DNA from: an uncultured Clostridium sp.
Lineage (GTDB): Bacteria > Bacillota > Clostridia > Lachnospirales > Lachnospiraceae
Assembly (NCBI GenBank): GCA_902496665.1
Contig: CABVBU010000023.1
Location: 1 to 49,059, forward strand
DNA length: 49,059 nt
Direction: 5' to 3'
Shown: positions 17,761 through 25,507 of the stretch, in pieces
Layout of the letters: every line of letters begins with the position of its first letter
How positions within the stretch are numbered: position 1 is the first letter of the stretch
Notes under the pieces: model-generated
What the model was told of the DNA's origin: nothing
Seen by the model: only the letters and a program-made list of their open reading frames with translations
Databases searched by the model: none
Position numbers and translations under genes: made by a program

Positions 17761-18975
17761 ATGTTTCAGAATGCGTTAAAAGGGATCCGCGTGGCGGACT
17801 TCAGCTGGATCTGGGCGGGACCGTACGCCGCGTCTCTTCTCGCCTACATGGGAGCGGAGGTCATTAAGATCGAAAGCCGCAGCCGGATCGACCAGACAAG
17901 AAAAGGGACGATCATGGATACGGACAACTTCGACGGGCTGAACTACTCGCCGACCTTCAACAATGCGAACCTGAACAAGAAGGGAGTCTCCCTCGATATT
18001 TCGACACCGGAGGGAGCGGCGATCGCAAAGGAGATCGTTGCGAAATGCGACATCGTGATCTCCAATATGCGTCCGGGCAAGATGGAAAAGCTGGGTCTTG
18101 GCTATGAGGACTTGAAAAAAGTGAAGCCTGACCTTATTATGATAGAGTCTTCCGGCTTTGGCTGCACAGGGCCTTACAGGGCTTATGCCGGTTTCGCACC
18201 GATCTTCGCCTCTTTTGGAGGTCTTGCCTATGTGACGGGATACGAGGACGGGGAGCCGAATGTGATGAGCGGAGTGCAGGACCTGAGAGTCGGTACCCTG
18301 TCGGCGTTCATCACGCTGACCGCGCTCGTACACCGCCAGAAGACCGGGGAAGGCCAGTATATCGACCTTTCCTCGTCAGAATGCATGAGCACTCTGATTG
18401 GACCGGAACTCATGGAATACACCATGAATGGCAGAAACGCAAAGAGAGCCGGCAACCAGGATGCGATCATGGCTCCCCACAATGTCTACCGCTGCAAGGG
18501 GGATGATAAGTGGATCAGCATCGCGGTGGGAACCGACGAAGAGTGGAAAAAGCTCTGCAAGGTCATGGGAGATCTGGAGTGGTGCCGGAAACCGGAGTAT
18601 GAAGATTCCTTCGGAAGACATAAAGACCGCCATGAGATCGATAAAAAGATCAGTGAGTGGACGGTAAATTTTGAACATGAGGAATTGATGAAGATTCTCC
18701 AGAACGCTGGGGTTGCGGCCATGCCATCCTTTGACGCGGAGGAGATTCTGAATGATCCGCACTCGAAGGCGAGAGGGATCTTTACCACGGTGAAACACCC
18801 GAAGATCGGAGAGCAGGTCGTTATGGGACCGGCGTGGAAGTTTTCTGAAACTCCGGCGAAGGTCACAAAGGCGGGACCACTCATGGGAGAAAACAATGAG
18901 GAGATCTTCTGCGGACTTTTACAGATGCCGAAGGAACGGTTTGAGAAGCTGAAGGAAGAGAAGATTATATATTAG
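17761..18975 (+). CDS. Family III CoA-transferase, tandem paralog B
   Basis: CaiB/BaiF-type CoA-transferase, 404 residues, colinear with the protein at 15258. It keeps WAGPYAASLLAYMGAEVIKI (18-37), GFGCTGPYR (132-140), Asp174 in GVQDLR and GEGQYIDLSSSE. Differences from paralog A cluster around residues 225-320, the part that shapes the acyl site in this fold, which suggests altered acid specificity rather than simple redundancy. Its stop overlaps the AGGAGG of the following flavoprotein gene, so the operon continues. Confidence 0.92.
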   Translation: MFQNALKGIRVADFSWIWAGPYAASLLAYMGAEVIKIESRSRIDQTRKGTIMDTDNFDGLNYSPTFNNANLNKKGVSLDISTPEGAAIAKEIVAKCDIVISNMRPGKMEKLGLGYEDLKKVKPDLIMIESSGFGCTGPYRAYAGFAPIFASFGGLAYVTGYEDGEPNVMSGVQDLRVGTLSAFITLTALVHRQKTGEGQYIDLSSSECMSTLIGPELMEYTMNGRNAKRAGNQDAIMAPHNVYRCKGDDKWISIAVGTDEEWKKLCKVMGDLEWCRKPEYEDSFGRHKDRHEIDKKISEWTVNFEHEELMKILQNAGVAAMPSFDAEEILNDPHSKARGIFTTVKHPKIGEQVVMGPAWKFSETPAKVTKAGPLMGENNEEIFCGLLQMPKERFEKLKEEKIIY

Positions 18976-18986
18976 GAGGCAGTTGC

Positions 18987-19910
18987 ATGTTTACAGATTA
19001 TGACGTGATCATCATCGGATCCGGCTGTGCGGGACTTGCTGCGGGAATTTACTCGGCGCGCGGCGGATACGAGACTTGTATTCTTGAAAAAGGCAGCATG
19101 GGCGGCGAGATGGGAAGCCGCCAGCTCATCGAGAATTATCCGGGATTCGCGAACGGGATCATGGGACCGGAACTTGCCGGACAGATGCTTGAGCAGGCCG
19201 GAAATGCCGGTGCCGAGATCGAGATCGGAGAGGTCACCGCGATCCAGGATAAAGGAAATTATAAGATCGTAAAGACAACAGATGGTTCCTACACCTGCAA
19301 GGGTGTGATCCTTGCGTCCGGTTCTCATCCGAGACTCTTAAATGTTCCGGGTGAGAAGGAACTCTTTGCAACGGGCGTATTCTACTGTGCCACCTGCGAC
19401 GGCGCACAGTGCGCAGGAAAGCCGGTAGTCGTTGCCGGAGCCGGAGATTCCGGTCTCACAGAGGCACTTCTCTTAGAGAAGCTCGGCTGCAAGGTGACTG
19501 TTGTGGAGTTCATGGAAAAACCGAAGGCATCCCAGGTCATGTTAGACCGCGCGGAGGAAAATCCGAATATTGAGGTGATCTGCAATACCCAGATCACAGC
19601 CATCAAGGGCGAGTCCTGGGTAGACGGCGTTGAGGTCATGGACCGTGCGACAGGGGAAAAGAGAGTTCTCGATGTACAGGGAATCTATGTCCGAATCGGA
19701 CTTCTTCCGAATACCTCCTACCTCAGCGGACTTCTTGAACTTGCGCCGACAGGCCATGTTCCAGTGGACGTAAATATGAAGACTGCTGTTGATGGTATCT
19801 ACGCGGCAGGAGATATCCGCACCAATTCACCGGCCCAGATGGCTGCGGCAGTAGGTGACGGCGTAACTGCATACATGAATTTAAATCGCTATCTCAGCAC
19901 ATTATCATGA
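18987..19910 (+). CDS. Thioredoxin-reductase-like FAD/NAD(P) disulfide oxidoreductase
   Basis: Flavoprotein of 307 residues with the full thioredoxin-reductase layout: FAD motif GSGCAGLAAG at 11-20, redox-active CATC at 134-137 followed by DG, NAD(P) motif GAGDSG at 151-156, and C-terminal GIYAAGDIR with the FAD-binding Asp. AGGAGG at 18974-18979 overlaps the previous stop. No thioredoxin gene is nearby; its 4-nt overlap with a nitroreductase gene and its place in a CoA-ester operon suggest an electron-transfer role there instead of, or as well as, thioredoxin reduction. Confidence 0.9.
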   Translation: MFTDYDVIIIGSGCAGLAAGIYSARGGYETCILEKGSMGGEMGSRQLIENYPGFANGIMGPELAGQMLEQAGNAGAEIEIGEVTAIQDKGNYKIVKTTDGSYTCKGVILASGSHPRLLNVPGEKELFATGVFYCATCDGAQCAGKPVVVAGAGDSGLTEALLLEKLGCKVTVVEFMEKPKASQVMLDRAEENPNIEVICNTQITAIKGESWVDGVEVMDRATGEKRVLDVQGIYVRIGLLPNTSYLSGLLELAPTGHVPVDVNMKTAVDGIYAAGDIRTNSPAQMAAAVGDGVTAYMNLNRYLSTLS

Positions 19911-20494
19911 ATGATGTAATTGAAACGATCTTAAAACGCAGAAGTATCCGGGCGTACAAGGAAGCGCAGATCTCCGATGAGGAGTTGAAAACTCTTCTCA
20001 CATGCGCTCTCTACGCGCCCACCGGCGGCAATTTTCAGAACAGCCGGTTTCTGGTGATCCAGAAGCTGGAACTTCTGGATGAATTAAATGAGGCGATCCG
20101 GGAAAATCTGGCATCGAGAGAGCCGGTTCCGGGGGAGATGATGACGAAGGGGATCCTGAGAGCCAGGACACCTGGATATCATTTTATCTTCCACGCGCCG
20201 ACCCTGATCTCAGCCGTGGCTCCGAGAGACCACTCCAACAGCATGGCGAACTGCTGCTGCGGACTGGAAAATATCCAGATCGCTGCGGCGTCCATGGGAC
20301 TTGGAAGCTGCTGGAGCAACCAGCCCCACTGGCTCACAGGGGAAACGGTGATCCGGGAGATCTTTAAAAAGGTGGGACTCCGGGATGATGAAGATATCTT
20401 TGGAAGCGTTTCAGTGGGATATCCTGCGGTTGAGCCTAAAAAAGCAGCAGAGAGACGGGAAGGACGGATTCAGACAGATCGCGGGATCGTTTGA
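19907..20494 (+). CDS. Nitroreductase-family FMN oxidoreductase
   Basis: FMN-dependent reductase of 195 residues, usual family length. The N-terminal RRSIRAYKE (FMN phosphate contact region) and the later GLENIQIAAASMGLGSCW segment are typical. It overlaps the flavoprotein gene by ATGA, so the two are translationally coupled and may act together, one as reductant supply. Possible jobs include reducing a C=C bond or a quinone-like group of a pathway intermediate. Alternative: a generic NAD(P)H-flavin reductase. Confidence 0.87.
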   Translation: MNDVIETILKRRSIRAYKEAQISDEELKTLLTCALYAPTGGNFQNSRFLVIQKLELLDELNEAIRENLASREPVPGEMMTKGILRARTPGYHFIFHAPTLISAVAPRDHSNSMANCCCGLENIQIAAASMGLGSCWSNQPHWLTGETVIREIFKKVGLRDDEDIFGSVSVGYPAVEPKKAAERREGRIQTDRGIV

Positions 20495-20522
20495 TGCCGC
20501 CCTTCTTTTTGAGGAAAACATT

Positions 20523-21893
20523 ATGTATTTAACAGAAAAATTTGCGGAATTTGTGAATGATCTGAAATTTGCGGATCTTCCGGAGGACATTGTATCCCTC
20601 ACGAAGGAGAGGATCCTGGATTCTGTGGGCGCGATCCTTGCGGGAGCGGCAAACTGGACCTACAGGGAACCGTTCCTCGACATGTGCAACAAGATGGGAA
20701 CGGGAAATGTCAGCGCGTTCACCACAGGGGACAGGAAGTATCCGTTGGCGAGAGCGCTGATGATCGATGCCACTTTTGGACACGCGGTGGAACTCGATGA
20801 CGGACATAAATACGCTGGTGCCCATGCGGGAACAGCGGTGGTTCCGACGGCCCTCACCATCGCGGATGAATTAAAGCTCACCGGAAAGGACGTGATCGCG
20901 TCGGTGGTTGCGGGGTATGATATCGTGTACCGCATCGCGGCTGCGATGGCTCCGGCCCAGATCGACAAAGGATTTCATCCAACCAGCAATGATGACACTC
21001 TGGGAGCCGCCGCGACGGCCGGAAAGCTGATGGGACTCACAAAAGAGCAGCTTGCGAACGCTCTGGGACTTGCGGGACTCTACGCGTCAGGGCTTATGGA
21101 GGCAACGGTGACAGGACAGCTCTCCAAGTGCGTGATGGTGGGAAATTCCGCGGCATCCGCCATGGAAGCCGTCTATATGGCTCAGAACGGGATGGAAGGA
21201 ACTGTCAGCGTCTTTGAGGGAAAAGATGGATTCTTCCACGCGAAGTCCGAAAACGTGGATGTGGATGCGGTGTGTGATGGTCTCGGGAAGAAATATCTGA
21301 TCACCGATACATACAGCAAGATGTACCCGACCTGCCGCCATGCCCAGCCGGCAATCGAAAGTGTTCTGAACCTGATGGATGAGTATCACTTCGGTCCGGA
21401 TGATGTGGACCATGTCTGGGTGGGAACCCACGAGGTGGCTTACACCCTGACCGGAAAGATCAAGGCGCCGAAGGACTCCGGCGAGGCGAAGTTCAGCTCC
21501 GCCTACGGAATCGCCGTGGCATTATATGAAAAAGGATTCGGCGTGTGTCATTTAAATCCGGAATACACAAATGAACCGAAATATCTGGAACTCGCGAAGC
21601 GCGTCACCGTGGAGCAGGATCCAGATGTGCAGTCCGTATATCCGAAGAAGCGCGGCGCGAAAGTAAAGGTATTCTTAAAAGACGGACGGGAACTGGCAAC
21701 AGAAGTTTACGACCTTAAAGGATCTCCGAACAACCCGGTAGGCTTCGAGGAGATCCGGAACAAGTTTACGGCAAATATAAAGACCATGATGCCGGAGAAG
21801 GAGATGGAGCATCTCATTGATCTGATCATGAACCTCGATCAGATGGATTCCGTGCATGAGATCATGGAGATCCTTTACAGACAGATCAGATAA
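20523..21893 (+). CDS. MmgE/PrpD-family protein
   Basis: Family of 2-methylcitrate dehydratase, cis-aconitate decarboxylase and iminodisuccinate epimerase. From ATG 20523 it has 456 residues, the normal length. The signature region HAVELDDGHKYAGAHAG (about 84-100) aligns with the conserved His/Asp active-site stretch, and YPTCRHAQPAIE near 270 with the second conserved His region. GAGGA lies about 8 nt before the ATG; an earlier in-frame start would overlap the nitroreductase gene and is less likely. It probably acts on a tri- or dicarboxylic acid such as an aconitate or citrate analogue; which reaction cannot be told. Confidence 0.86.
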   Translation: MYLTEKFAEFVNDLKFADLPEDIVSLTKERILDSVGAILAGAANWTYREPFLDMCNKMGTGNVSAFTTGDRKYPLARALMIDATFGHAVELDDGHKYAGAHAGTAVVPTALTIADELKLTGKDVIASVVAGYDIVYRIAAAMAPAQIDKGFHPTSNDDTLGAAATAGKLMGLTKEQLANALGLAGLYASGLMEATVTGQLSKCVMVGNSAASAMEAVYMAQNGMEGTVSVFEGKDGFFHAKSENVDVDAVCDGLGKKYLITDTYSKMYPTCRHAQPAIESVLNLMDEYHFGPDDVDHVWVGTHEVAYTLTGKIKAPKDSGEAKFSSAYGIAVALYEKGFGVCHLNPEYTNEPKYLELAKRVTVEQDPDVQSVYPKKRGAKVKVFLKDGRELATEVYDLKGSPNNPVGFEEIRNKFTANIKTMMPEKEMEHLIDLIMNLDQMDSVHEIMEILYRQIR

Positions 21894-21914
21894 AAAAGAA
21901 ATGGGGGTAACGGA

Positions 21915-23252
21915 ATGAGTAATACAATGATATTATGGGCGTGTCTGCTTGCAATTATCGTGATGATTGTTGCGTACAATGTGTGGCGGATCAATATGGG
22001 CGTTACGGCAATGGCGTTCGCATTCCTGATCGGATGCGTGCTTCAGGGACAGAAGGCATCAAAGATCTATGGCTACTGGCCAAACAATCTTGCGTTCTTC
22101 CTCTTATCATGCAGCCTGTTCTTTGAATTTGCGGCACAGAATGGAACGATGAAGGTGTTTGGTGACAAGCTTCTTTATAAGTTCCGCAATAATATCAAGT
22201 TGATTCCGTGGGTAATGTTTTTTATCACAGCCGTTCTGGCATTTCTGGGAGCGGGAACTGCGTCACAGGTCCTGATCGCTCCGGTCAGCTATGCCATCGG
22301 CGCACAGATCGGTATGGATCCGCTTATGACTGTGTGTGCGGTCAGCCTTGGTTATACCGTTGGAACTTACAATCCGTGGACAGGAATGGGCGTTCAGATC
22401 ATCGGACTCGTGGAGAATAATGGTCTGGAAACAGATATTGCCACAAAGACTGCGATTGCCTGCTACGCGACGACCGTATTAAAGCAGACACTTACCATGG
22501 CGGCCTGCTACCTGTTTTTCAATGTTCTTCCGGGAAAGAAGAAAATAGCATCAAAGACAAGCATCGAGATGGAAAAACCTGGTGAATTCAACCCGATCCA
22601 GAAGAAGACGATGACGCTCATCATTCTTTCCTTCCTGATCCTGGTGATCCCGAACATGATCAATACCTGGTTTAAGATCGACAGCCCGGTATTCAAGAAC
22701 ATTCTCCTTGTGTGCCAGCCGCACGCGATCTTCGTGATCTTTGCGTTCCTGGCGTGCTGCATGAAGCTTTCCGATACAAAGAAAGTTATTGCGAAACTTC
22801 CGATGAATACAGTTCTTCTGGTTGCCGGAGTTTCCTTCCTCATGGAGATCGCGAAAGAAGCCGGAATGGTGGAAGCAATCGAGACACTGGTCGGAAACGG
22901 TGTTCCGGGATGGCTGATCGGACCGTTCCTCTGCCTGATCGCAGGTATCCTCAGTATCTTCTCCAGTACATGGAGCGTGGTACTTCCGTTATTATATCCG
23001 CTGATCCCGCCGCTTGCGGCAGCAGCAGGCGTAAACCCGGTCGGACTTTATTCTTCCGTATTGTTCGGCGCGAACTCCACAGGATTCTCTCCATTCTCCA
23101 CAGCAGGATCCATGCTGGTCGGCCTTGCTCCGGATGAGGACAGAGATCCGATGATCCCGAGAATGGTAGTGCTCGCGGTTGCGATGCTGGCGTTCACGAT
23201 GATCCTTGGACTACTCGGAGTATTCAATATCTTTAACTTTATTGTGGGTTAA
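21915..23252 (+). CDS. Dicarboxylate-type carrier, ion-transporter superfamily (MatC/DcuC/DASS-like)
   Basis: Polytopic membrane protein of 445 residues with about 11-12 hydrophobic segments and two pseudo-repeats typical of the IT superfamily. The segment GAGTASQVLIAPVSYAIGAQ (first half) and FGANSTGFSPFSTAGSM (second half) correspond to the hairpin-loop substrate motifs of malonate and C4-dicarboxylate carriers. It is the last gene of the TetR-controlled operon and is followed by a terminator, so it most likely imports (or exchanges) the dicarboxylic or tricarboxylic acid degraded by the surrounding enzymes. Confidence 0.82.
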   Translation: MSNTMILWACLLAIIVMIVAYNVWRINMGVTAMAFAFLIGCVLQGQKASKIYGYWPNNLAFFLLSCSLFFEFAAQNGTMKVFGDKLLYKFRNNIKLIPWVMFFITAVLAFLGAGTASQVLIAPVSYAIGAQIGMDPLMTVCAVSLGYTVGTYNPWTGMGVQIIGLVENNGLETDIATKTAIACYATTVLKQTLTMAACYLFFNVLPGKKKIASKTSIEMEKPGEFNPIQKKTMTLIILSFLILVIPNMINTWFKIDSPVFKNILLVCQPHAIFVIFAFLACCMKLSDTKKVIAKLPMNTVLLVAGVSFLMEIAKEAGMVEAIETLVGNGVPGWLIGPFLCLIAGILSIFSSTWSVVLPLLYPLIPPLAAAAGVNPVGLYSSVLFGANSTGFSPFSTAGSMLVGLAPDEDRDPMIPRMVVLAVAMLAFTMILGLLGVFNIFNFIVG

Positions 23253-23270
23253 AAGTAAAAATGAAGTCAG

Positions 23271-23305
23271 AAAAAGCGCTCAGGTCCCGGCCTGGGCGCT
23301 TTTGC
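23271..23305 (+). terminator. Terminator of the TetR-controlled operon
   Basis: AAAAGCGCTCAGG and CCTGGGCGCTTTT form a stem with one G-T wobble around TCCCGG, ending in T residues, about 20 nt past the carrier stop. Confidence 0.88.
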
Positions 23306-23312
23306 GGTAAAA

Positions 23313-23349
23313 GAAAACGCAGCGGCCTTGTTGAGACTGCTGCGTTTTC
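23313..23349 (-). terminator. Terminator of the minus-strand amidohydrolase gene
   Basis: GAAAACGCAGC (23313-23323) and GCTGCGTTTTC (23339-23349) form a perfect 11-bp stem. Read on the minus strand it follows the amidohydrolase stop by about 20 nt and ends in a T-rich stretch. With the plus-strand hairpin at 23271 it gives back-to-back terminators between convergent genes. Confidence 0.85.
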
Positions 23350-23370
23350 GATCAATTAAGATCCAGAGAC

Positions 23371-24189
23371 CTAGAATCCGTAAACCTCCGCCGGGTTTTC
23401 TGCCAGGGCCAGTTCTTTTGCCCGGTCGTTTGCAAACCACCGGTCGATGGTCTCTAAAAGATCCCACTCGTCCGGTTTTACCTTCTCGGTGACATGCGGG
23501 AAGTCATTGCCCCAGAGCATCCGCTCCGGCGCGTAGGAGGCGAGGGCCTGGGCGACACGGCAGGCGTCATCCCACGGCTTTCCTGTCAGCGTGTTTAAGT
23601 ATGGACCGGAGAGCTTGACCCAGGTATTTCCCTTATCGATCATCTTGCAGATAAACGGGAAAGCGGGATCCTCGATGCCGAGTTCCGGTTTTAAGCGTCC
23701 CATGTGGTCGATGACGACCTTGCAGTCCAGGGACTCGATGACAGAAGCGTGTTTCGCAAGCTGGGCGGCACTCATATGGAGCTGCATGTTCCAGCCCATG
23801 TCCTTTGTGCGCTCGCTTAAGGGCTTGCACATATCGAAGGAGACAACGGCGTTTGCCGGGTTCCAGACGGAGAAACGGAGACCGCGGACACCGGCTTCAT
23901 GGAGTCCTTCCAGCTCTTTGTCGGACACCTGATCGGTCACGACGGCGATGCCTCTGGCTTTATCGGAGCCGAATTTTTTAATCGCGTCCACGAGGCAGGA
24001 ATTGTCGGTTCCGAATGGCTTTGCCTGGACAAATACGGCGCGCTCCAGGCCAAGTTCATCGGAGAGTTTTTTGTACTCCTCGACGGTTCCCTTCTGGGCC
24101 GCTGCCTTTCCGTCATTCGGAAATGCCGGGTCGATGATGTGGAGATGGGAGTTGCATGCGTGTTCTGGAAGTAAAACTGATCTGCTCAT
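23371..24189 (-). CDS. Amidohydrolase-2 family lactonase (LigI / galactarolactone-isomerase-like)
   Basis: TIM-barrel hydrolase of 272 residues, similar in size and layout to 2-pyrone-4,6-dicarboxylate lactonase (LigI) and D-galactarolactone isomerase. Visible: HLH at 15-17 at the end of strand 1, LHMS with His138, IDHMGR with His162, and the C-terminal WGNDFPH with Asp229, matching the LigI-type WGTDWPH motif. An AAAGGA ribosome binding site precedes the start. It lies alone between a terminator and the LysR gene. In the protocatechuate 4,5-pathway LigI feeds a PrpF-type tautomerase; a prpF homolog lies just beyond lysR, so this enzyme may open a lactone feeding that module. Confidence 0.82.
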   Translation of the reverse strand: MSRSVLLPEHACNSHLHIIDPAFPNDGKAAAQKGTVEEYKKLSDELGLERAVFVQAKPFGTDNSCLVDAIKKFGSDKARGIAVVTDQVSDKELEGLHEAGVRGLRFSVWNPANAVVSFDMCKPLSERTKDMGWNMQLHMSAAQLAKHASVIESLDCKVVIDHMGRLKPELGIEDPAFPFICKMIDKGNTWVKLSGPYLNTLTGKPWDDACRVAQALASYAPERMLWGNDFPHVTEKVKPDEWDLLETIDRWFANDRAKELALAENPAEVYGF

Positions 24190-24271
24190 AATAATGATCC
24201 TTTCGTTCTAAGATTTCTTATTATGAGTGTACACGGTTTTGCGGCAATGAAAAAGAATATAAAAGTTACGG

Positions 24272-24340
24272 TTATGTAATAAAAAGTTGCAGATGCGACC
24301 TTTTCAACGGGCACAATATCTGCAACTTTTTGTTACATAA
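24272..24340. repeat. 23-bp inverted repeat with 23-nt loop between lysR and the amidohydrolase gene
   Basis: Arms 24272-24294 and 24318-24340 are complementary at 22 of 23 positions; the core reads AAAAAGTTGCAGAT / ATCTGCAACTTTTT. It lies downstream of lysR (minus strand) and upstream of the amidohydrolase gene. It can serve as the lysR terminator. Both arms also contain the GCAACTTTT motif found again in the lysR-prpF intergenic region, so it may also be a regulator-binding site for the amidohydrolase promoter. Confidence 0.7.
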
Positions 24341-24414
24341 AGGTAAGATAAGTATGCTTTATAGATTGCTAAAATTATGATAAATTGAAACCAGAAAGAA
24401 GCCGTAAAAACCGG

Positions 24415-25383
24415 TCATCCGATCTCAGTCGGCGGATTTTTAAAGGGATCGCAGATCTGCTTTATCAGGTCGATGAGGTAGTAGCCGTAGGCCGGGAAGA
24501 TACGGTCTTTCAGGTACAGGGCACGGACTGGATTCGTACTGTCGAGATCCGCGATCGGGAAGATATTGAGTCTCGATGCGGTCTCCGAGAGCCGGTTCGC
24601 GTCGCTGATTCCGGGAAGAAACATGGAGAAACAGAAACTTGCCCCGTAATCCCTGGCGGAAAGCAGATAGTGGATATCCGCCTGGACGATCTCGCGGATA
24701 CAGTTTAAGGAGAACCCGTTCATTTCCGTATAGCGGTCCACGATATCCCTGGAAGAGAATCCTTTCTGATTCAGGACGAAAGGCACATGCTTAAAGTCCT
24801 TCAAATGAACGCCTTTTTGGAACTTTTTCTTGCATTCCGGGAACGTTGCCGGAAAGTATTCCTTTAAGAGGTTGTCCGAGATGATCAGATAGAGGTGCTC
24901 ATTCATGAGCAGGGTGCTGGAGAGCTGCTCGTTCCCCGCAAAGGGAAAGGCGGAGATCATGAGGTCCAGCTGGTTGTTTAAGACCATCTCCCGGAGCGTG
25001 TTGGAATTAGCACATTCAGTGATCAGTTCTACATTCGGATATTCTTTCTGAAAGTTCACGAGGAGATTCGGGATCAGGATTCGGAAACGCCCCTCGGTGG
25101 TGCCGATCCGCAGGGTTCCGGTATTGGAATCATGGCAGTCCGCCAGCTGGCTTTCCAGGTTGTTCTCCAGAAGTTCCAACTGGCGCAGGGACTCATAATA
25201 GATCTGGCCCGCAGGGGTCAGGGAAAGCTTCGGCTTCCGGTTAAAGAGAGCCACCCCGTAATGTTCCTCCAGCCCTTTTAAATATTTGCTGAGGCACTGG
25301 TGCGATACAAAAAGCCTGGCAGCGGCTTTTGAGATATTTCCTTCCTCGGCAAGCACGAGGAAATAGTGGTAGTTTTGCAGCAT
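24415..25383 (-). CDS. LysR-family transcriptional regulator
   Basis: One-component regulator of about 322 residues. The winged HTH covers the first 60 residues (AEEGNISKAAARLFVSHQCL), followed by the usual two-lobed periplasmic-binding-like effector domain. Start: ATG 25383 is chosen because GAGG at 25390-25393 on the minus strand is 6 nt upstream; ATG 25389 and GTG 25395 are in frame. It diverges from prpF, the classical arrangement for a LysR activator of the neighbouring catabolic operon, and lies next to the amidohydrolase gene. The effector is likely a pathway acid. Confidence 0.93.
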   Translation of the reverse strand: MLQNYHYFLVLAEEGNISKAAARLFVSHQCLSKYLKGLEEHYGVALFNRKPKLSLTPAGQIYYESLRQLELLENNLESQLADCHDSNTGTLRIGTTEGRFRILIPNLLVNFQKEYPNVELITECANSNTLREMVLNNQLDLMISAFPFAGNEQLSSTLLMNEHLYLIISDNLLKEYFPATFPECKKKFQKGVHLKDFKHVPFVLNQKGFSSRDIVDRYTEMNGFSLNCIREIVQADIHYLLSARDYGASFCFSMFLPGISDANRLSETASRLNIFPIADLDSTNPVRALYLKDRIFPAYGYYLIDLIKQICDPFKNPPTEIG

Positions 25384-25395
25384 ATGCATCCTCAC

Positions 25396-25507
25396 AGTAC
25401 AAAAATAAAATTATACGCAACTTTTCGTTGATTATATCACGATTCAGTAAAAATAACAATGCGGCGGATCGGGAATGATCCCGCAGATAATCTCAGGAGG
25501 TAATTTT
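25396..25507. promoter_or_regulatory. lysR-prpF divergent control region
   Basis: 112 bp between divergent genes. GCAACTTTTCGTT at 25417-25429 (inner inverted repeat CAAC-N5-GTTG at 25418-25430) closely matches GCAACTTTTTGTT at 24322-24334 near the amidohydrolase promoter. An imperfect palindrome, GCGGATC...GATCCCGC, follows at about 25464-25484. No unambiguous -35/-10 pair is visible, in keeping with activator-dependent promoters. Confidence 0.55.

Noticed and set aside
14033..18975. Bile-acid (bai-type) operon
   Set aside because: Family III CoA-transferases and an SDR are present, but there is no BaiB ligase, BaiE dehydratase or BaiCD/BaiH flavoenzyme, and the hydratase is of the MaoC double-hot-dog type.
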